Origin: Leptolyngbya iicbica LK | GTDB lineage: Bacteria; Cyanobacteriota; Cyanobacteriia; Phormidesmidales; Phormidesmidaceae | Direction: 5' to 3' | Assembly: GCF_004212215.1 (NCBI RefSeq) | Contig: NZ_QVFV01000007.1 | Span: 62,001 to 126,000 of the forward strand | Length of the DNA: 64,000 nt | Shown here: positions 37,302 through 48,211 of the stretch, piece after piece | How positions within the stretch are numbered: the stretch's first letter is position 1 | How the letters are laid out: each line of letters opens with the position of its first letter | The notes under the pieces: generated by a model | What the model saw: the letters and a program-made list of their open reading frames with translations, nothing else | Databases searched by the model: none | Told to the model about the DNA's origin: nothing | Translations under genes and position numbers: made by a program

Positions 37302-38261
37302 ATGGCGAAGTCTCGGAAACTAGAAGCATTAACGGCAAAGCTGAACGCGGTCCGGGCGGACCCGACCTCGGCGGCGGGGGTGGCAACACTGACGGCGGTG
37401 ATTGGCAGCCAGCACAGCATCGCGATCGCTCAGGCCGCCAATCTGGTCAGCACCAGCGAGATTTACGCTCTGATCCCGCCGCTCGTCGATCGCTTCCACT
37501 GGCTGATGGAAAAAGCGGGCGATCGCGATCCGGGATGTCGAGCCAAGGCGGCGATCGCGGAGTGTCTGTACCGTTTGGAGCATCGAGACGCGGACCTGTT
37601 TCTCCAGGGCATTCGCCATTTGCAGCCGGAGCCCGTGTGGGGTGGCCAGGTGGATACGGCTCCTAAGCTGCGGGGCCTCTGCGCTCTGGGCCTCGTGCGG
37701 ATGAACTATCCCGACGTGATGGTGGAGCTGGCGGATCTGCTGGCCGACTCGGAACCGGAGGCACGGATTGGGGCGGCGCGGGCGATCGCCTACAGCGAAA
37801 ATCCGTTGGGGGTGGCATTGCTGCGATTGCGCATCAAGGTCGGTGACATGCCCACGGTGCTGGGGGAATGCCTGTCGGCGCTGTTACAGCTTTCAGTGGA
37901 ACGGGGAATGCCCCTGGCGGCTGAGTTTCTGGAAGCAGGGCGCAGGGCATCAGATGATCGGGCCGCGATTGAGACGGCGGAGGTCATCGCTCTGGTGTTG
38001 GGCGAGTCGCGATTGCCCGAAGCGTTTCCGGTGCTACGGGACTGGTGGCAGCGTACCACCCATCGGGAACTGCGACCAACGGGCTTGTTGGCGATCGCCA
38101 TGCTGCGCCGCGAGGACGCGATTCAGTGGCTGCTGCAACTCCTCGCCGACGCCCCCAAACCGGATGCCGCAGCGGCCCTGGAGGCGTTGGGCCTGTACCA
38201 AAATGACCCGATCCTGTGGCCGCAGGTGCAGGCAGTGTTGGGCAACCGACCGGAGTTGTAG
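37302..38261 (+). CDS. HEAT-repeat protein
   Basis: 319 residues from ATG 37302. It is an all-helical solenoid: repeated two-helix units such as YALIPPLVDRFHWLMEKAGD, PKLRGLCALGLVRMNYPDVM, EARIGAARAIAYSENPLGVA and ALEALGLYQNDPILWPQVQ. HEAT arrays act as protein-binding scaffolds; in cyanobacteria some are bilin lyases (CpcE/F type), but I see no lyase-specific motif here. It is divergent from the TIR gene with 191 bp between the start codons, so shared regulation is possible but unproven. Confidence 0.8.
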   Translation: MAKSRKLEALTAKLNAVRADPTSAAGVATLTAVIGSQHSIAIAQAANLVSTSEIYALIPPLVDRFHWLMEKAGDRDPGCRAKAAIAECLYRLEHRDADLFLQGIRHLQPEPVWGGQVDTAPKLRGLCALGLVRMNYPDVMVELADLLADSEPEARIGAARAIAYSENPLGVALLRLRIKVGDMPTVLGECLSALLQLSVERGMPLAAEFLEAGRRASDDRAAIETAEVIALVLGESRLPEAFPVLRDWWQRTTHRELRPTGLLAIAMLRREDAIQWLLQLLADAPKPDAAAALEALGLYQNDPILWPQVQAVLGNRPEL

Positions 38262-38393
38262 CACCAGGCTCAAACCGGGTGATGTCAAGCCCTCTAACGG
38301 GGACTAATGAGTCGCACTCAAAAGGGCCGCATTACCCGTCATCCTTTCAGTGATACATTAAGTTCTAAATTTTACGGTCACCCCCATCGCCCC

Positions 38394-39434
38394 ATGCAAA
38401 TTGTGAGCCAAACGACTTCAGAACTACGGCTACAAAGCGTCGTTGAGCGTCAACGGTTGATGCTGCCCATCGGCTTGTTGAGCGTCGTAGTCGTGGGCCT
38501 CGGCCTGGCGATCTTGGCGGGGGCCGTCAATATTCCCCTCTTATTTATTGTGGGACTTTTCGGCTTCTTGGGGGGAACGATGCTCAATGATGAGTGCAAG
38601 TCGGAAGTGCTCACGCTGGATCGGGGCGCGGATCAGCTGCGGTGCGATCGCAAAACCCTCTGGGGCACCCAACAGTGGCAGTTGCCGCTGTCCACGTTGC
38701 AAGATGTCAGCGTTGTCACCCGCCAACGTCGCCGTCAAAAAGCCAATGGCAACGAGGGTACCCAATGGTTCTATAGCCTCCAGTTTGTGGCTCCAGGTCA
38801 GGCCCCGCAAACGTTGCTGTATTCTCACGATGGCGACAGCGTCAATGCCGCTTACCGAACCATTCATGATTTTCTAAGGACGACCCATTCCGCTACTTCC
38901 GCAACTAATGCGCCGTCTAACCTGCCTAGTGGTCAGGGCATTGGCCTGGTCATGACGTCAGACTATGAACGCTGGCGTCAAGAGATATTTACCCGATCGC
39001 CCGAACAGGCTGGTGGCACTAGTGATGAGCGCGATCGCGTCTATGGGGTGTTGATGGATATGGGCATGTTGGACTCGTCTACGTCGCAACTGTGGGCCAT
39101 CTCCATGACTGCCTGGCTCAGCGGTGAGGCTTCCTTCTTTCCGACGCCGGGGGGCGCAGTCATCGGCCTTGGGAGTGAACCACAGGTCGCAGAGGCGGCC
39201 CAGACGATTCTGCAACTCGCGCAGACGGTGCTACCGAATGCTTCTCCTTTGCCTGATCAGGCTCTCCCCGATCAACCAGACTTAGTCCAGTTTTGGCTAT
39301 TCACCCCTGGCGGTGTGTATGGAGTAGCGGATATGCTCCAACGCCTGCGAGTACCCTCGAATGACTGGGGACAAATGTTTCAGCAGTTTAGCCTGATTCG
39401 ACAGGTGGCCGAACGTCAGTTGGATCAACGATAG
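38394..39434 (+). CDS. Membrane-anchored protein of unknown function
   Basis: 346 residues from ATG 38394 (MQIVSQTTSELRLQ; the frame extends 87 bp further upstream without good character). Two adjacent membrane helices lie around residues 26-70 (LMLPIGLLSVVVVGLGLAIL and IPLLFIVGLFGFLGGTML). A beta-rich stretch follows (SEVLTLDRGADQLRCDRKTL, WQLPLSTLQDVSVV), like the PH-type modules of DUF-class membrane proteins. The C-terminal 150 residues are soluble, with WLFTPGGVYGVADMLQRL. No family is recognised. Confidence 0.65.
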   Translation: MQIVSQTTSELRLQSVVERQRLMLPIGLLSVVVVGLGLAILAGAVNIPLLFIVGLFGFLGGTMLNDECKSEVLTLDRGADQLRCDRKTLWGTQQWQLPLSTLQDVSVVTRQRRRQKANGNEGTQWFYSLQFVAPGQAPQTLLYSHDGDSVNAAYRTIHDFLRTTHSATSATNAPSNLPSGQGIGLVMTSDYERWRQEIFTRSPEQAGGTSDERDRVYGVLMDMGMLDSSTSQLWAISMTAWLSGEASFFPTPGGAVIGLGSEPQVAEAAQTILQLAQTVLPNASPLPDQALPDQPDLVQFWLFTPGGVYGVADMLQRLRVPSNDWGQMFQQFSLIRQVAERQLDQR

Positions 39435-39599
39435 CGACCCGAATGCTGATTGCGGTCGGCATCGCCGCTGTTCCCTCTTCAACGCCCACGACGCAGTGCT
39501 CGTTCTGTGCGCTGTCGTTGTTGTTGGCAGGTTGTCTGTTCAACCCAAACGAGACTCGGCAACGCGATCGCGCCACGCGCCATCAGCAGGTGCGGCAAA

Positions 39600-39659
39600 G
39601 GGGACGGTTCCCTGCTGTGCCCGTTACATTAACTGGGCTGAGATCGGGGAACCGTCCCC
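39600..39659. repeat. Long-loop inverted repeat between convergent genes
   Basis: GGGGACGGTTCCC at 39600-39612 pairs with GGGAACCGTCCCC at 39647-39659 (13 bp, perfect) across a 34-nt loop. It lies 27 bp from the 3' end of the glutamate synthase gene on the minus strand. There is no T run, so it is more likely a palindromic intergenic repeat than an intrinsic terminator, although it may protect 3' ends. Confidence 0.65.
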
Positions 39660-39686
39660 TCAGGGGGCTCTTTTCAGAGACAATCC

Positions 39687-42600
39687 CTAGACGGAACTCA
39701 GCACTTTGTCTTCAGCGACGGCGTCGGGATTCGCCAGCGGCGTGTCGGCCTCAGACGGCGGCACCACCTGCCAGAATTTTGGCAAGTAGGTGTCCCAATC
39801 CGCCAGAATCTTAGCCGCTTTGGCACTGCCAGTGCGCTCAGCGTGGGCCGTAATCATCGCCTTGAGCTGCGCCGCTCCGGCCTCGGTGATCACCCGCTGC
39901 ACCTTCACGATTTCCGGATTCACCCGAGTGGGGAAGTTGCCCGCCTCATCGAGGAAGTAGGCGAGACCGCCGGTCATGCCCGCGCCGACATTGCGCCCGA
40001 CATGACCGAGGACGACCACGACACCACCGGTCATGTACTCACAGCAGTGGTCGCCTGCCCCTTCGATGACCGCTTGACCGAGGGAGTTGCGCACCGCAAA
40101 GCGCTCGCCCGCGATGCCCTGGGCGTACAGCGTCCCGCCCGTGGAGCCGTACAGACAGGTGTTGCCCAGAATCACATTTTCCGAGGGATCGTAAGTGACG
40201 CCGGGGAAGGGCTTGATGACGATTTCGCCACCGTGCATCCCCTTGCCTACATAGTCGTTGGCTTCCCCGATTAGGGTCAGAGTCATGCCGGGCAGGTTGA
40301 ATGCGCCAAAGCTCTGGCCAACGCTGCCTTCAAAGGTCAGGTCGAGCTGGCCCTCGAAGCCGCTGTTGCCGTACTGCTCGGCGATCGCCCCCGACACCCG
40401 CGCTCCCACGGTGCGATCGGTGTTGATCACCTTGAAGGTTTTCTGGACGGTGCCGTGATGGGCGATCGCCGCTTGAATGTCGGCATCCGCCAGCATCTCG
40501 TCGTCCAGCACTGGACCGTTGCTGTGGACACCGCCGTGATCGAGCCAGGTACGGTCAGTGGACACGTCGGGCAGATCTAGCAGGGTAGCCAGGGTGAGGG
40601 AGTCGGTCTTGGTTAGCTTCACGCCGTCGCGGGGCTGCAGCAGGTCGGTGCGGCCAATGATCTCGTTCAGCGAACGGAAACCCAGCCGCGCCAGCAGCGA
40701 TCGCACTTCTTCCGCCACAAAGTAGAAGAAGTTCACCACATGCTCGGGAATGCCGGTGAAGCGCTTCCGCAGTTCTTCCTTCTGGGTGGCGACGCCGACG
40801 GGGCAGTTGTTGGTGTGGCAGACCCGCGCCATGATGCAGCCCTCGGCGATCATGGCGATGGAGCCGAAGCCGTACTCTTCTGCGCCCATGAGGGCACCCA
40901 TGATCACATCCCAGCCGGTCTTCAGGCCACCGTCGACCCGCAGCAGGACGCGATCGCGCAGCTGATTCGCCATCAGCACCTTGTGAACCTCGGTGAGACC
41001 CAGTTCCCAGGGCAGTCCGGCGTGCTTGATGGAGCTGAGGGGCGATGCGCCCGTGCCGCCATCGTGACCGGAAATTTGAATCACGTCGGCGTTGGCTTTG
41101 GCAACTCCCGCAGCAATGGTGCCGATGCCGATTTCCGCCACCAGCTTCACCGAAACCCCCGCTTTGGGATTGATCTGGTGCAGGTCAAAGATTAGCTGTG
41201 CCAGATCCTCAATGGAATAGATGTCGTGGTGGGGCGGTGGCGAAATCAGGGGCACACCGGGCTTGGAGCGCCGCAGCATCGCAATGTAGGGGCTCACCTT
41301 CTTACCGGGAAGTTGCCCCCCTTCACCGGGCTTCGCGCCCTGGGCCATCTTGATTTCGATTTGCTTGGCGTGCATCAGGTACTCAGGCGTCACGCCAAAG
41401 CGACCCGACGCCACCTGCTTGATGGCGGAGCTGGCGGTATCCCCGTCCCGCAACCCTTTCAGGTTCGGGTACAGTTCGGAGCGCCCTTCTGCATCCACGT
41501 TCTTCAGCACTTTGAAGCGCTTCGGATCTTCGCCGCCCTCGCCAGAGTTCGACTTGCCGCCAATACGGTTCATGGCGATCGCCAGCACTTCGTGAGCCTC
41601 CTGGGATAGCGCTCCGAGGGACATGCCCCCGGTGCAGAACCGCTCCATGATGCTGGCAGCGGATTCCACCTCGTCAATGGGAACAGGTGTGCGATCGCTG
41701 GTCAGATCCAGCAGATCCCGCAAGGCCGTGGGGGTGCGCCCTTCGAGCTGCGCTTTGTAGACCTCGTAGTGGTCGTATTCTTTCGACTCCAGCGCCTTGT
41801 GCAGCGCTTTGGTCAGGGCAGGCGTATTCATGTGGTACTCGCCCTTGGGCATCGCCTTCACAAAGCCCATGTTTTCCAGGCGCTTGCCGCCGAGTTCTGG
41901 GAAAGCCTTTTGGTGGAACACATTAGTTTCCTGGGCTAGATCCGCCAGGGTCAGGCCACCCAGGCGAGAGGTGGTGCCCCAGAAAGCAGTTTCCAGCAGA
42001 TCCGCACCAATGCCCACTGCTTCAAAAATCTGTGCGCCCTGGTAGCTGGTGATCAGCGAGATCCCCATCTTGGAGAGAATTTTCAGCAGGCCGTTCTCGA
42101 CCGCTTTGCGATAATTTGCTTGGGCTCCATTCAGCGTCACGCGCTCGATTTTGCCCGTTTCCATCAGCTTTTGGGTGCGGCTGTCGTGCCACCAGTGACG
42201 CACCGATTCCAGCGCCAGGTAAGGACACACGGCACTCGCGCCATAGCCGACCAGGCAAGCAAAGTGATGGGTGCTCCAGCATTGGGCGGTGTCCACCACG
42301 ATGGAAGCTCGCATCCGCAGGCCGGCGCGGATCAGGTGGTGGTGAACGGCTCCGGTCGCGACCAGCGGCGGAATGTAGGTCATGTCGGCAGTCAGGGTGC
42401 AGGGATTGCCGTCAGCATCCACGCGATCGCTGAGCACAATGATTTCGCTTCCGGCTTTGACAGCGGCATCGACGCGATCGCAGAGGGCCGCGATCGCCTG
42501 CTTCAGACCATCCGGACCGCCCTTCACGTCGTACAACGTCGAAATCGTCGTCGTCGGAAAGTCCGACTTCTGCACCTGCTCCAGTTCAATCTCGTTCAAC

Positions 42601-44363
42601 ACCGGAGATTCTAGCTTCAGCAACCGAGCGTACTCGGCATGTTCTTCCAGCAGGTTGCCGCGCTTGCCCAGTTGCGTTTCCAGCGACATCACCAACCGCT
42701 CCCGCAGGGGATCGATCGGGGGGTTGGTTACCTGGGCAAACCGCTGCTTGAAATAGTCGTACAGCAGGTGCGCCTTGGTGGAAAGCACTGCCAGGGGAAT
42801 GTCGTCGCCCATGCAGAAGGTGGGTTCTTTGCCCTGGGCGGCCATGTCTTGAATGATCATGTCCACGTCTTCGGCGGTGTAGCCAAAGGCGGTTTGCTGC
42901 TGCAAGAGGGTGGCGCTTTCCAGGGTGGCGTCTTCCGCAAAGAGCTGGGGCTGAATGGATTGGCGATACTGGGCCAGCCATTCACCGTAGGGCTGCTGGG
43001 CGGCGATGCGCTGTTTGATATCCCAGTTTTTGAGGATTTCGTGGGTCTCGAAGTCCACTGCGATCATCTGACCGGGGCCGAGGCGACCTTTTTCCACAAT
43101 GGTCTCGACGGGCACATCGACGACGCCCGCTTCAGAAGAGACGATGATTAACCCGTCCGAGGTGATGATGTAGCGAGCCGGGCGCAACCCGTTGCGGTCT
43201 AGCGCGGCGGCGACTTGCTTGCCATCGCCAAACGCAATCAGGGCCGGACCATCCCAGGGCTCTTGCAAACCACTGTGGAAGTCGTAGAAATCGGTAATTT
43301 CGGGATACTGCTCTAGGTCTGGCTGATTACGATAGGCTTCCGGCACCATGATCATCAGCGCTTCTAACGGACTGCGGCCCGATCGCACCAGCAGTTCCAT
43401 CACCCCGTCCAGGTTGGCGGAGTCGCTGTTGTCCATATTCACGATGGGCAGCAGTTCTGCGATGTGCCCCTTCCAAATGGGGTTGGCCAGGTCGGCCTCC
43501 CGCGCCCTCATCCAGTTAATGTTGCCGACGAGAGTATTGATTTCGCCGTTGTGGCCGACCAACCGCATGGGGTGCGCCAAGGGCCACTTCGGCATGGTGT
43601 TGGTGCTAAAGCGACGGTGATAAATAGCGAAGGGACTGATGTAGTCGGGATTCTGTAAATCCAGATAAAACTGGCTCAGCACCTCAGATCGCACCATGCC
43701 TTTGTACACAATCGTGCGGGAGGAGAAGGAGCAGGTGTAGGTATCTTTGAGGGCGGCAGCGATCGCGGCATCCCCTGACCAGTCATGCAGGACGCGGAAA
43801 ATGCGGCGGCGCAGACGGAAGAGTTCCCGCTCCAGTTCATCACCGCTGGCATGGTTGCACTCGACTAGCAGCTGCTCAATGTGGGGCTGATTTTGCTTGG
43901 CCAACACGCCTAGCACGTCAGCTTTAACGGGTACCTCACGCCATCCCAGTACGGTGAAATCTTCCGCTTTAGCGGCTGTTTCAAAGAGGTCACGGGCGAT
44001 CGCGGCGGCTTCCTCATGCATCGGCAAAAAGACCATCGCCACCCCGGTCTTCTCCGCCGCCAGGGTCGTTTCAATGCCCTGTTCGGTGGCCCAGGCTTGC
44101 AACAGCGCCCAGGGAATGGCCGTCATCACCCCCGCCCCGTCGCCGGAATCGCGATCGGCACAACACCCACCCCGATGCTCCATACAGCCCAGGGCGTTCA
44201 GGGCCTGCTGCACCAGCTTAAAACTGGGGCGACCTTGCTGATCCGCCACAAATCCAACGCCACAGGCATCACGCTCCTCGACAATGGCGCGCGGCCCCCA
44301 TTGCAGCATGCTGTGGGTTGGATGTTGGGTGGACGGGTGTTGGTTCAACGGTGTATTCCCCAT
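39687..44363 (-). CDS. glsF: Ferredoxin-dependent glutamate synthase, large single subunit
   Basis: 1558 residues from ATG 44363 (MGNTPLNQ). It converts glutamine and 2-oxoglutarate into two glutamates with reduced ferredoxin, completing ammonium assimilation with glutamine synthetase. The mature enzyme likely starts at Cys in [10 protein letters not shown] after removal of about 36 residues. GCMEHRGGC and [14 protein letters not shown] match the plant/cyanobacterial ferredoxin type more than NAD(P)H GltB. FMN/3Fe-4S region: [15 protein letters not shown] and [15 protein letters not shown]; the C-terminal beta-helix is complete. No gltD small subunit is next to it, which agrees. The gene is also called gltS or gltB in some genomes. 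Confidence 0.93.
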   Translation of the reverse strand: MGNTPLNQHPSTQHPTHSMLQWGPRAIVEERDACGVGFVADQQGRPSFKLVQQALNALGCMEHRGGCCADRDSGDGAGVMTAIPWALLQAWATEQGIETTLAAEKTGVAMVFLPMHEEAAAIARDLFETAAKAEDFTVLGWREVPVKADVLGVLAKQNQPHIEQLLVECNHASGDELERELFRLRRRIFRVLHDWSGDAAIAAALKDTYTCSFSSRTIVYKGMVRSEVLSQFYLDLQNPDYISPFAIYHRRFSTNTMPKWPLAHPMRLVGHNGEINTLVGNINWMRAREADLANPIWKGHIAELLPIVNMDNSDSANLDGVMELLVRSGRSPLEALMIMVPEAYRNQPDLEQYPEITDFYDFHSGLQEPWDGPALIAFGDGKQVAAALDRNGLRPARYIITSDGLIIVSSEAGVVDVPVETIVEKGRLGPGQMIAVDFETHEILKNWDIKQRIAAQQPYGEWLAQYRQSIQPQLFAEDATLESATLLQQQTAFGYTAEDVDMIIQDMAAQGKEPTFCMGDDIPLAVLSTKAHLLYDYFKQRFAQVTNPPIDPLRERLVMSLETQLGKRGNLLEEHAEYARLLKLESPVLNEIELEQVQKSDFPTTTISTLYDVKGGPDGLKQAIAALCDRVDAAVKAGSEIIVLSDRVDADGNPCTLTADMTYIPPLVATGAVHHHLIRAGLRMRASIVVDTAQCWSTHHFACLVGYGASAVCPYLALESVRHWWHDSRTQKLMETGKIERVTLNGAQANYRKAVENGLLKILSKMGISLITSYQGAQIFEAVGIGADLLETAFWGTTSRLGGLTLADLAQETNVFHQKAFPELGGKRLENMGFVKAMPKGEYHMNTPALTKALHKALESKEYDHYEVYKAQLEGRTPTALRDLLDLTSDRTPVPIDEVESAASIMERFCTGGMSLGALSQEAHEVLAIAMNRIGGKSNSGEGGEDPKRFKVLKNVDAEGRSELYPNLKGLRDGDTASSAIKQVASGRFGVTPEYLMHAKQIEIKMAQGAKPGEGGQLPGKKVSPYIAMLRRSKPGVPLISPPPHHDIYSIEDLAQLIFDLHQINPKAGVSVKLVAEIGIGTIAAGVAKANADVIQISGHDGGTGASPLSSIKHAGLPWELGLTEVHKVLMANQLRDRVLLRVDGGLKTGWDVIMGALMGAEEYGFGSIAMIAEGCIMARVCHTNNCPVGVATQKEELRKRFTGIPEHVVNFFYFVAEEVRSLLARLGFRSLNEIIGRTDLLQPRDGVKLTKTDSLTLATLLDLPDVSTDRTWLDHGGVHSNGPVLDDEMLADADIQAAIAHHGTVQKTFKVINTDRTVGARVSGAIAEQYGNSGFEGQLDLTFEGSVGQSFGAFNLPGMTLTLIGEANDYVGKGMHGGEIVIKPFPGVTYDPSENVILGNTCLYGSTGGTLYAQGIAGERFAVRNSLGQAVIEGAGDHCCEYMTGGVVVVLGHVGRNVGAGMTGGLAYFLDEAGNFPTRVNPEIVKVQRVITEAGAAQLKAMITAHAERTGSAKAAKILADWDTYLPKFWQVVPPSEADTPLANPDAVAEDKVLSSV

Positions 44364-44877
44364 GAGACGGCTCAAAAAGTGTGATGTCAACGAAAACAGT
44401 CGCCTCAAGCGACTCGGTCATACCCGAAACAGTGGCTGACGTCAGGCGCCGTGCGTAAAGTTCCGGATCAAGCGTCGATTGCGGCGACAAGATGGTTCTG
44501 GCTAGTTTTTTAGCCTAAACCCCAAACGTTGCCATTGGCCTGCAGGCGATCAAACCCCTTAAATTAACCAGGCTGTTAGCGTTTCAGTACTGCCGCTGCC
44601 CGCTCAGACGCAGGCTGGTTTTAAATCAATCCAAGGCTTCATGATTTATTTCTATCATGGGCCTGGGTTGATGATTATACTGCCTATTCTGGCATGGTGC
44701 AGAGTATCGCGATGGTCAACCCTGAAGCCAAAATATGGCGTCCCAGACAGCGATCGCAACCGCTATTAAAGATCCCTAGTGTGCCGGAAAACGAACAGCG
44801 TTTGCTGTGTGACTGATTACGCTTTTGCGGAACTTACGAGGGGCGAACACCGACCGATACCCACAGGAGCGCGGAGT
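44364..44877. other. Divergent promoter region between glsF and the NAGPA gene
   Basis: About 514 bp without a credible gene. A dyad CATGAT (44640-44645) / ATCATG (44654-44659) with an 8-nt AT-rich spacer could be an operator. I looked for the NtcA pattern GTA-N8-TAC expected for nitrogen genes and saw no exact match by eye. Confidence 0.4.
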
Positions 44878-46713
44878 ATGCCGATAACAATGCCTGGAAA
44901 ACCGTTTTGGAAAGAGCTTGGCCCCTGGATGAGCTCGATCTTGGGAGTGAGCCTCGTGAGCCTGTCTTTGGGCGTGGCTATCGTGGTCGAAGCAGCCTCC
45001 AGCGCGCTCTCGGCGGAACAAAATCAAGCCGTGCCCAAACTAGTGCCGGCAGTCGCCCAATTACCGACCCAAGCCCAGGGCACTAGCGTCACCCTGGGCA
45101 ACACCACCGTCCCCATTCCGTGGGAACAGCGGGGCGATCGCATCGGGTTGGCCGATCTCCCGTTGATGAGTCATTTGGGGCTTGATCTGCAAAACAGCAC
45201 CACAGCCGATCAGCAGCCCCTGGTCTGGTTTTCGGATGACGCCGACTTCGTCTCCACCTGGTTCAGTCAGGGCTATCGCTATCTCGATTTGACGGCCTGG
45301 GCGGCGCAACGCGGCTGGCATCTGGTGCCCGATGGCAACAATTTGCGGATTCAAGCGCCGACTGGCACTGTGATGGCGGGACGGCGCGGCAAACAAACCT
45401 GGGGCGATCGCTTGGTGTTGGATGTAGATCGCCCTGTGTTGTGGAGCTTTGACGAAGACGCTACCGCTTTTACGCTGACGATTCAGGCCCAGGCCGGGGC
45501 CGCCTTTGATCCCGCTGCGCTGACCACCGGCGAGGGCAATGAACTCAACTCTCTGACCGTGACGACCAGTGGGGGACAAATTCAAATTAGGGGCACCTTT
45601 GACAGCACCTCGCGCCCCCGGGTGTGGAGCTTGCCCAATCCCAATCGCATTGTGATTGACATCAGCCAGACCGATGTCGTGCCGCGAGAAATTCGCTGGG
45701 CTCCCGGCGTGTTGTGGAAGCAGCAGTATTTGAGGGTGGGCGATCGCGCATTTCCGGTGCACCAAATCTGGCTCAGCCTCAGCGACCGTACCCAATTGAT
45801 GCCGATTTGGGGCAATCCCGCCCAGCTCCCCGGCATCACCCCGCTCAAAACGATGGCTGAGAATGCTCAAGCTTACGTCGCTATCAATGCGGGATTCTTT
45901 AACCGCAACAATCAACTGCCGCTGGGCGCGATTCGCCGCGATGGTCAGTGGATCTCGGGACCCATTTTGGGGCGGGGGGCGATCGCCTGGAATGCCCAGC
46001 GTCAATTCACCCTCAGTCGCCTCTCCCTGGCTCACACCCTCACCACCCAGCAAGGCCAATCCCTCACGGTGAACCACATCAACAGTGGCTATGTGCAGGC
46101 GGGCATCGGCTTGTATACCACTGCCTGGGGCCGCACCTATACCCCGATTGTGGATGGCGAATTGCTCATTACTGTGGAAGGAAATCGGGTCACCCGGCAA
46201 ACGCCTGCTGGTGGGGCGGGTACAGGTACTTACCCCATTCCACCGCAGGGCTATTTGCTGGCATTGCGATCGTTTAACTCCGCGGCCCAATCCTTGCCCG
46301 TGGGCACCACTGTGGCGCTAACGCCTGATCTGCGACCGCCGAACTTTGCGAATTTTCCCTCGGCGATCGGTGGCGGCCCCGTGTTAGTGCAAAACGGTCA
46401 GATTGTCGCCAATGCCCAAGCGGAAGGATTCAGTGCGGCCTTTGCGGCGCAGGCGGCTCCCAGAAGTGCGATCGGCGTCACTCCCGACGGCAACCTCATG
46501 CTCGTCGCCATTCATTTCAGTCCGGGGGGACGCGGCCCCACCCTGCGCGAAGCCGCCGAAATCATGCGGCAACTCGGAGCAACGGATGCCCTGAATTTGG
46601 ATGGCGGCAATTCCACCAGCCTTTACCTTGGCGGCACCCTGATCAATCGCCACGGCAGCACGGTGGGGCGGGTCCATAACGGGCTCGGTGTCTTTCTGGC
46701 TGCGCCGGAATAG
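44878..46713 (+). CDS. Exported AMIN-like / phosphodiester glycosidase (NAGPA) domain protein
   Basis: 611 residues from ATG 44878, with GGAG 2 bp closer than ideal but clear. A signal sequence or single membrane helix lies at residues 17-45 (MSSILGVSLVSLSLGVAIVV). Residues 75-290 contain an AMIN-like beta module (RLVLDVDRPVLWSF, PNRIVIDISQTDVVPREIRW). The C-terminal half is the NAGPA (phosphodiester glycosidase) domain: AYVAINAGFFNRNNQLPLGAI, SAIGGGPVLVQNG, SAIGVTPDGNLMLV and ALNLDGGNSTSLYLGG. In other bacteria this domain removes sugars linked through phosphodiesters; AMIN modules bind envelope sugars, so a cell-wall role is likely. Confidence 0.88.
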   Translation: MPITMPGKPFWKELGPWMSSILGVSLVSLSLGVAIVVEAASSALSAEQNQAVPKLVPAVAQLPTQAQGTSVTLGNTTVPIPWEQRGDRIGLADLPLMSHLGLDLQNSTTADQQPLVWFSDDADFVSTWFSQGYRYLDLTAWAAQRGWHLVPDGNNLRIQAPTGTVMAGRRGKQTWGDRLVLDVDRPVLWSFDEDATAFTLTIQAQAGAAFDPAALTTGEGNELNSLTVTTSGGQIQIRGTFDSTSRPRVWSLPNPNRIVIDISQTDVVPREIRWAPGVLWKQQYLRVGDRAFPVHQIWLSLSDRTQLMPIWGNPAQLPGITPLKTMAENAQAYVAINAGFFNRNNQLPLGAIRRDGQWISGPILGRGAIAWNAQRQFTLSRLSLAHTLTTQQGQSLTVNHINSGYVQAGIGLYTTAWGRTYTPIVDGELLITVEGNRVTRQTPAGGAGTGTYPIPPQGYLLALRSFNSAAQSLPVGTTVALTPDLRPPNFANFPSAIGGGPVLVQNGQIVANAQAEGFSAAFAAQAAPRSAIGVTPDGNLMLVAIHFSPGGRGPTLREAAEIMRQLGATDALNLDGGNSTSLYLGGTLINRHGSTVGRVHNGLGVFLAAPE

Positions 46714-46814
46714 AGGTGGTTAGAAATCCGGATTTTATAAAATCCCAGTATGCTCAGGCGGCCTTTTGGCCGGACCTTGAACAGCCGAGAGTATCTGTTT
46801 AGCGTTCCGCAAGA

Positions 46815-46907
46815 TCCCCTCCACTGGAGGGGTGCCCGCAGGGCAGGGTGGGTTTACCCCCCTTGAGTACAGGGCCGACCCACCCCTTCGCCCCTCCCAG
46901 GAGGGGA
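46815..46907. repeat. Dispersed GC-rich element, copy B plus inverted copy
   Basis: A 40-bp unit at 46815-46854 (TCCCCTCC...GGAGGGG...GGGTGGGTT) matches copy A at 21110. It is followed after about 20 bp by an inverted, slightly shorter copy at 46877-46907 (GACCCACCCC...GAGGGGA). The pair would make one large stem-loop in the 274-bp gap between two convergent genes, where it could also end transcription. Confidence 0.7.
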
Positions 46908-46943
46908 TTCAGTTCTGAATGAGCGTGTTGGCGCCAAACTGAG

Positions 46944-46960
46944 ACAGCCGAGACGGCTGT
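46944..46960. repeat. ACAGCC-GAGAC-GGCTGT hairpin element, copy 1
   Basis: A 6-bp stem with a GAGAC loop followed by TCACACTGAG. The same hairpin plus flank occurs at 58704-58722, followed by CCACACTCAG. Both copies are also preceded, at different distances, by TTATAAAATCCCA (46736 and 58662). It lies about 28 bp after the stop of the TPR gene on the minus strand. Confidence 0.65.
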
Positions 46961-46987
46961 TCACACTGAGATCAAATTCCCCATTCC

Positions 46988-47899
46988 CTAGTCGATAAAC
47001 TCGTCGTCGGTTTCCTCTGACTCCGGTGCAGCGGGCTCGGATGGTTCGGTAGGAGCAGCAGACTCGTCAGGGGCGATCGCCTCACCTTCGGGCGTAGCCT
47101 CTTGATTGCTCGACAGTTGCCGCACCTGATCTTTGAACTGGGCGGGGGCGAGTTCCTCCGCCTGCCGGAATAACACCACGGCGTCCGGTTCGCGACCCGC
47201 ATCGCGCAAGACCAGTGCCTTGGCTAAGACGGGGCGAAAGTCTTCAGGGGCAGCGTCAATGGCGTCGTCATAAACCCGCAGCGCTTCGTCAATGTCGCCC
47301 TCTTCCACGTAGACCTGAGCCAGCAAGAGTTGGACTGACCCGACATCCACGGCGCCGGGCGTTACTTCATTAATCTGGGGCGCAGACTGCAGCGTGTCTT
47401 GCAGCAACCCGACGGCGGCCTGGGGACGTTCCTGTTGCAACAAGAGGGCGGTGAGACCCTGGAGGGCATTCATCTCGCCGGGCCGCTGATCGAGCACCGT
47501 GCGAAATTCATCCGCTGCGCCATCTAAGTCGCCAATGCTCTGTTTGGTTTGCCCCAGCAAGACGCGATATTCGGGGGTGTTGGGGTTCAATTCCGCTAAT
47601 TTTTCCAGCGGCTCCACCACGCCCTCTAAATCGCCGAGTTGAATGCGGGCATCCACTAAGCCTTCGATCGCGGTTTGGTTATCGGGCTCCCGTTCCAGCA
47701 CCAATTCATAGCCCTTGGCGCGGGCTTCGAGTTCGGCTTGGGCATCGTTGACCTCGGGCGAGGCATTGCTCGTGGAGGTAGCAGTAGAGGAGCGATCGCC
47801 ACCAGCGGTTAAGAAAGGCAACACCGATAAGGCCAAAAAAGCCCCCACGGCCACCACTAGGACACTGATGACTAACCAACGGTTGCGCTTTACAGCCAC
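46988..47899 (-). CDS. Membrane-anchored TPR protein
   Basis: 303 residues starting at GTG 47899 (MAVKRNRW). One N-terminal membrane helix (residues 9-32, LVISVLVVAVGAFLALSVLP) is followed by a short linker and TPR repeats over residues 55-245, for example YELVLEREPDNQTAIEGLVDA, PEYRVLLGQTKQSIGDLDGA and VYVEEGDIDEALRVYDDAI. The last 45 residues are a highly acidic, Pro/Ala/Glu-rich disordered tail. Such anchored TPR proteins in cyanobacteria act as assembly or scaffold factors at membranes; the specific partner is unknown. Confidence 0.82.
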   Translation of the reverse strand: MAVKRNRWLVISVLVVAVGAFLALSVLPFLTAGGDRSSTATSTSNASPEVNDAQAELEARAKGYELVLEREPDNQTAIEGLVDARIQLGDLEGVVEPLEKLAELNPNTPEYRVLLGQTKQSIGDLDGAADEFRTVLDQRPGEMNALQGLTALLLQQERPQAAVGLLQDTLQSAPQINEVTPGAVDVGSVQLLLAQVYVEEGDIDEALRVYDDAIDAAPEDFRPVLAKALVLRDAGREPDAVVLFRQAEELAPAQFKDQVRQLSSNQEATPEGEAIAPDESAAPTEPSEPAAPESEETDDEFID

Positions 47900-48211
47900 A
47901 AGCGAGATCCCGAATTCAACCTGCTCATCTTAGCGCCTTCATTTGGCAATCCTTGTCCCATGACCGTATAAAAATCAATGAAGAAATGACAAATCTCCCG
48001 CCACTCCAGCAAAAGCGTGCTGATTTGTCCCTTACGCTATCGGAAACATTTATTAAACGTAGTGGCTTAATAGCCATTTCCCACCTAATTAGACGGCAGA
48101 CTGGCAAGGATCTCGCGGGATAGAAACGGCGGTGTTAACCTTGAGGGAATAACCCCCACGCAGCCAGCAATTTCGGTGGGAGTGTTCAGGTTCAGGAGGA
48201 TCCGAAGACCC

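Noticed and set aside
39600-39659. Intrinsic terminator for glsF
   Set aside because: The stem is perfect but the loop is 34 nt and there is no T run in the minus direction, so it was recorded as an inverted repeat instead.
44364-44877. NtcA box (GTA-N8-TAC) upstream of glsF
   Set aside because: No exact match found by eye; only loosely similar strings with the wrong spacing near 44575-44590.
45061-46290. Long minus-strand frame opposite the NAGPA gene
   Set aside because: Arg/Gly/His-rich antisense shadow without domains; the plus strand encodes a clear NAGPA protein. Similar shadows opposite glcD, hemB and the phytochrome gene were rejected for the same reason.
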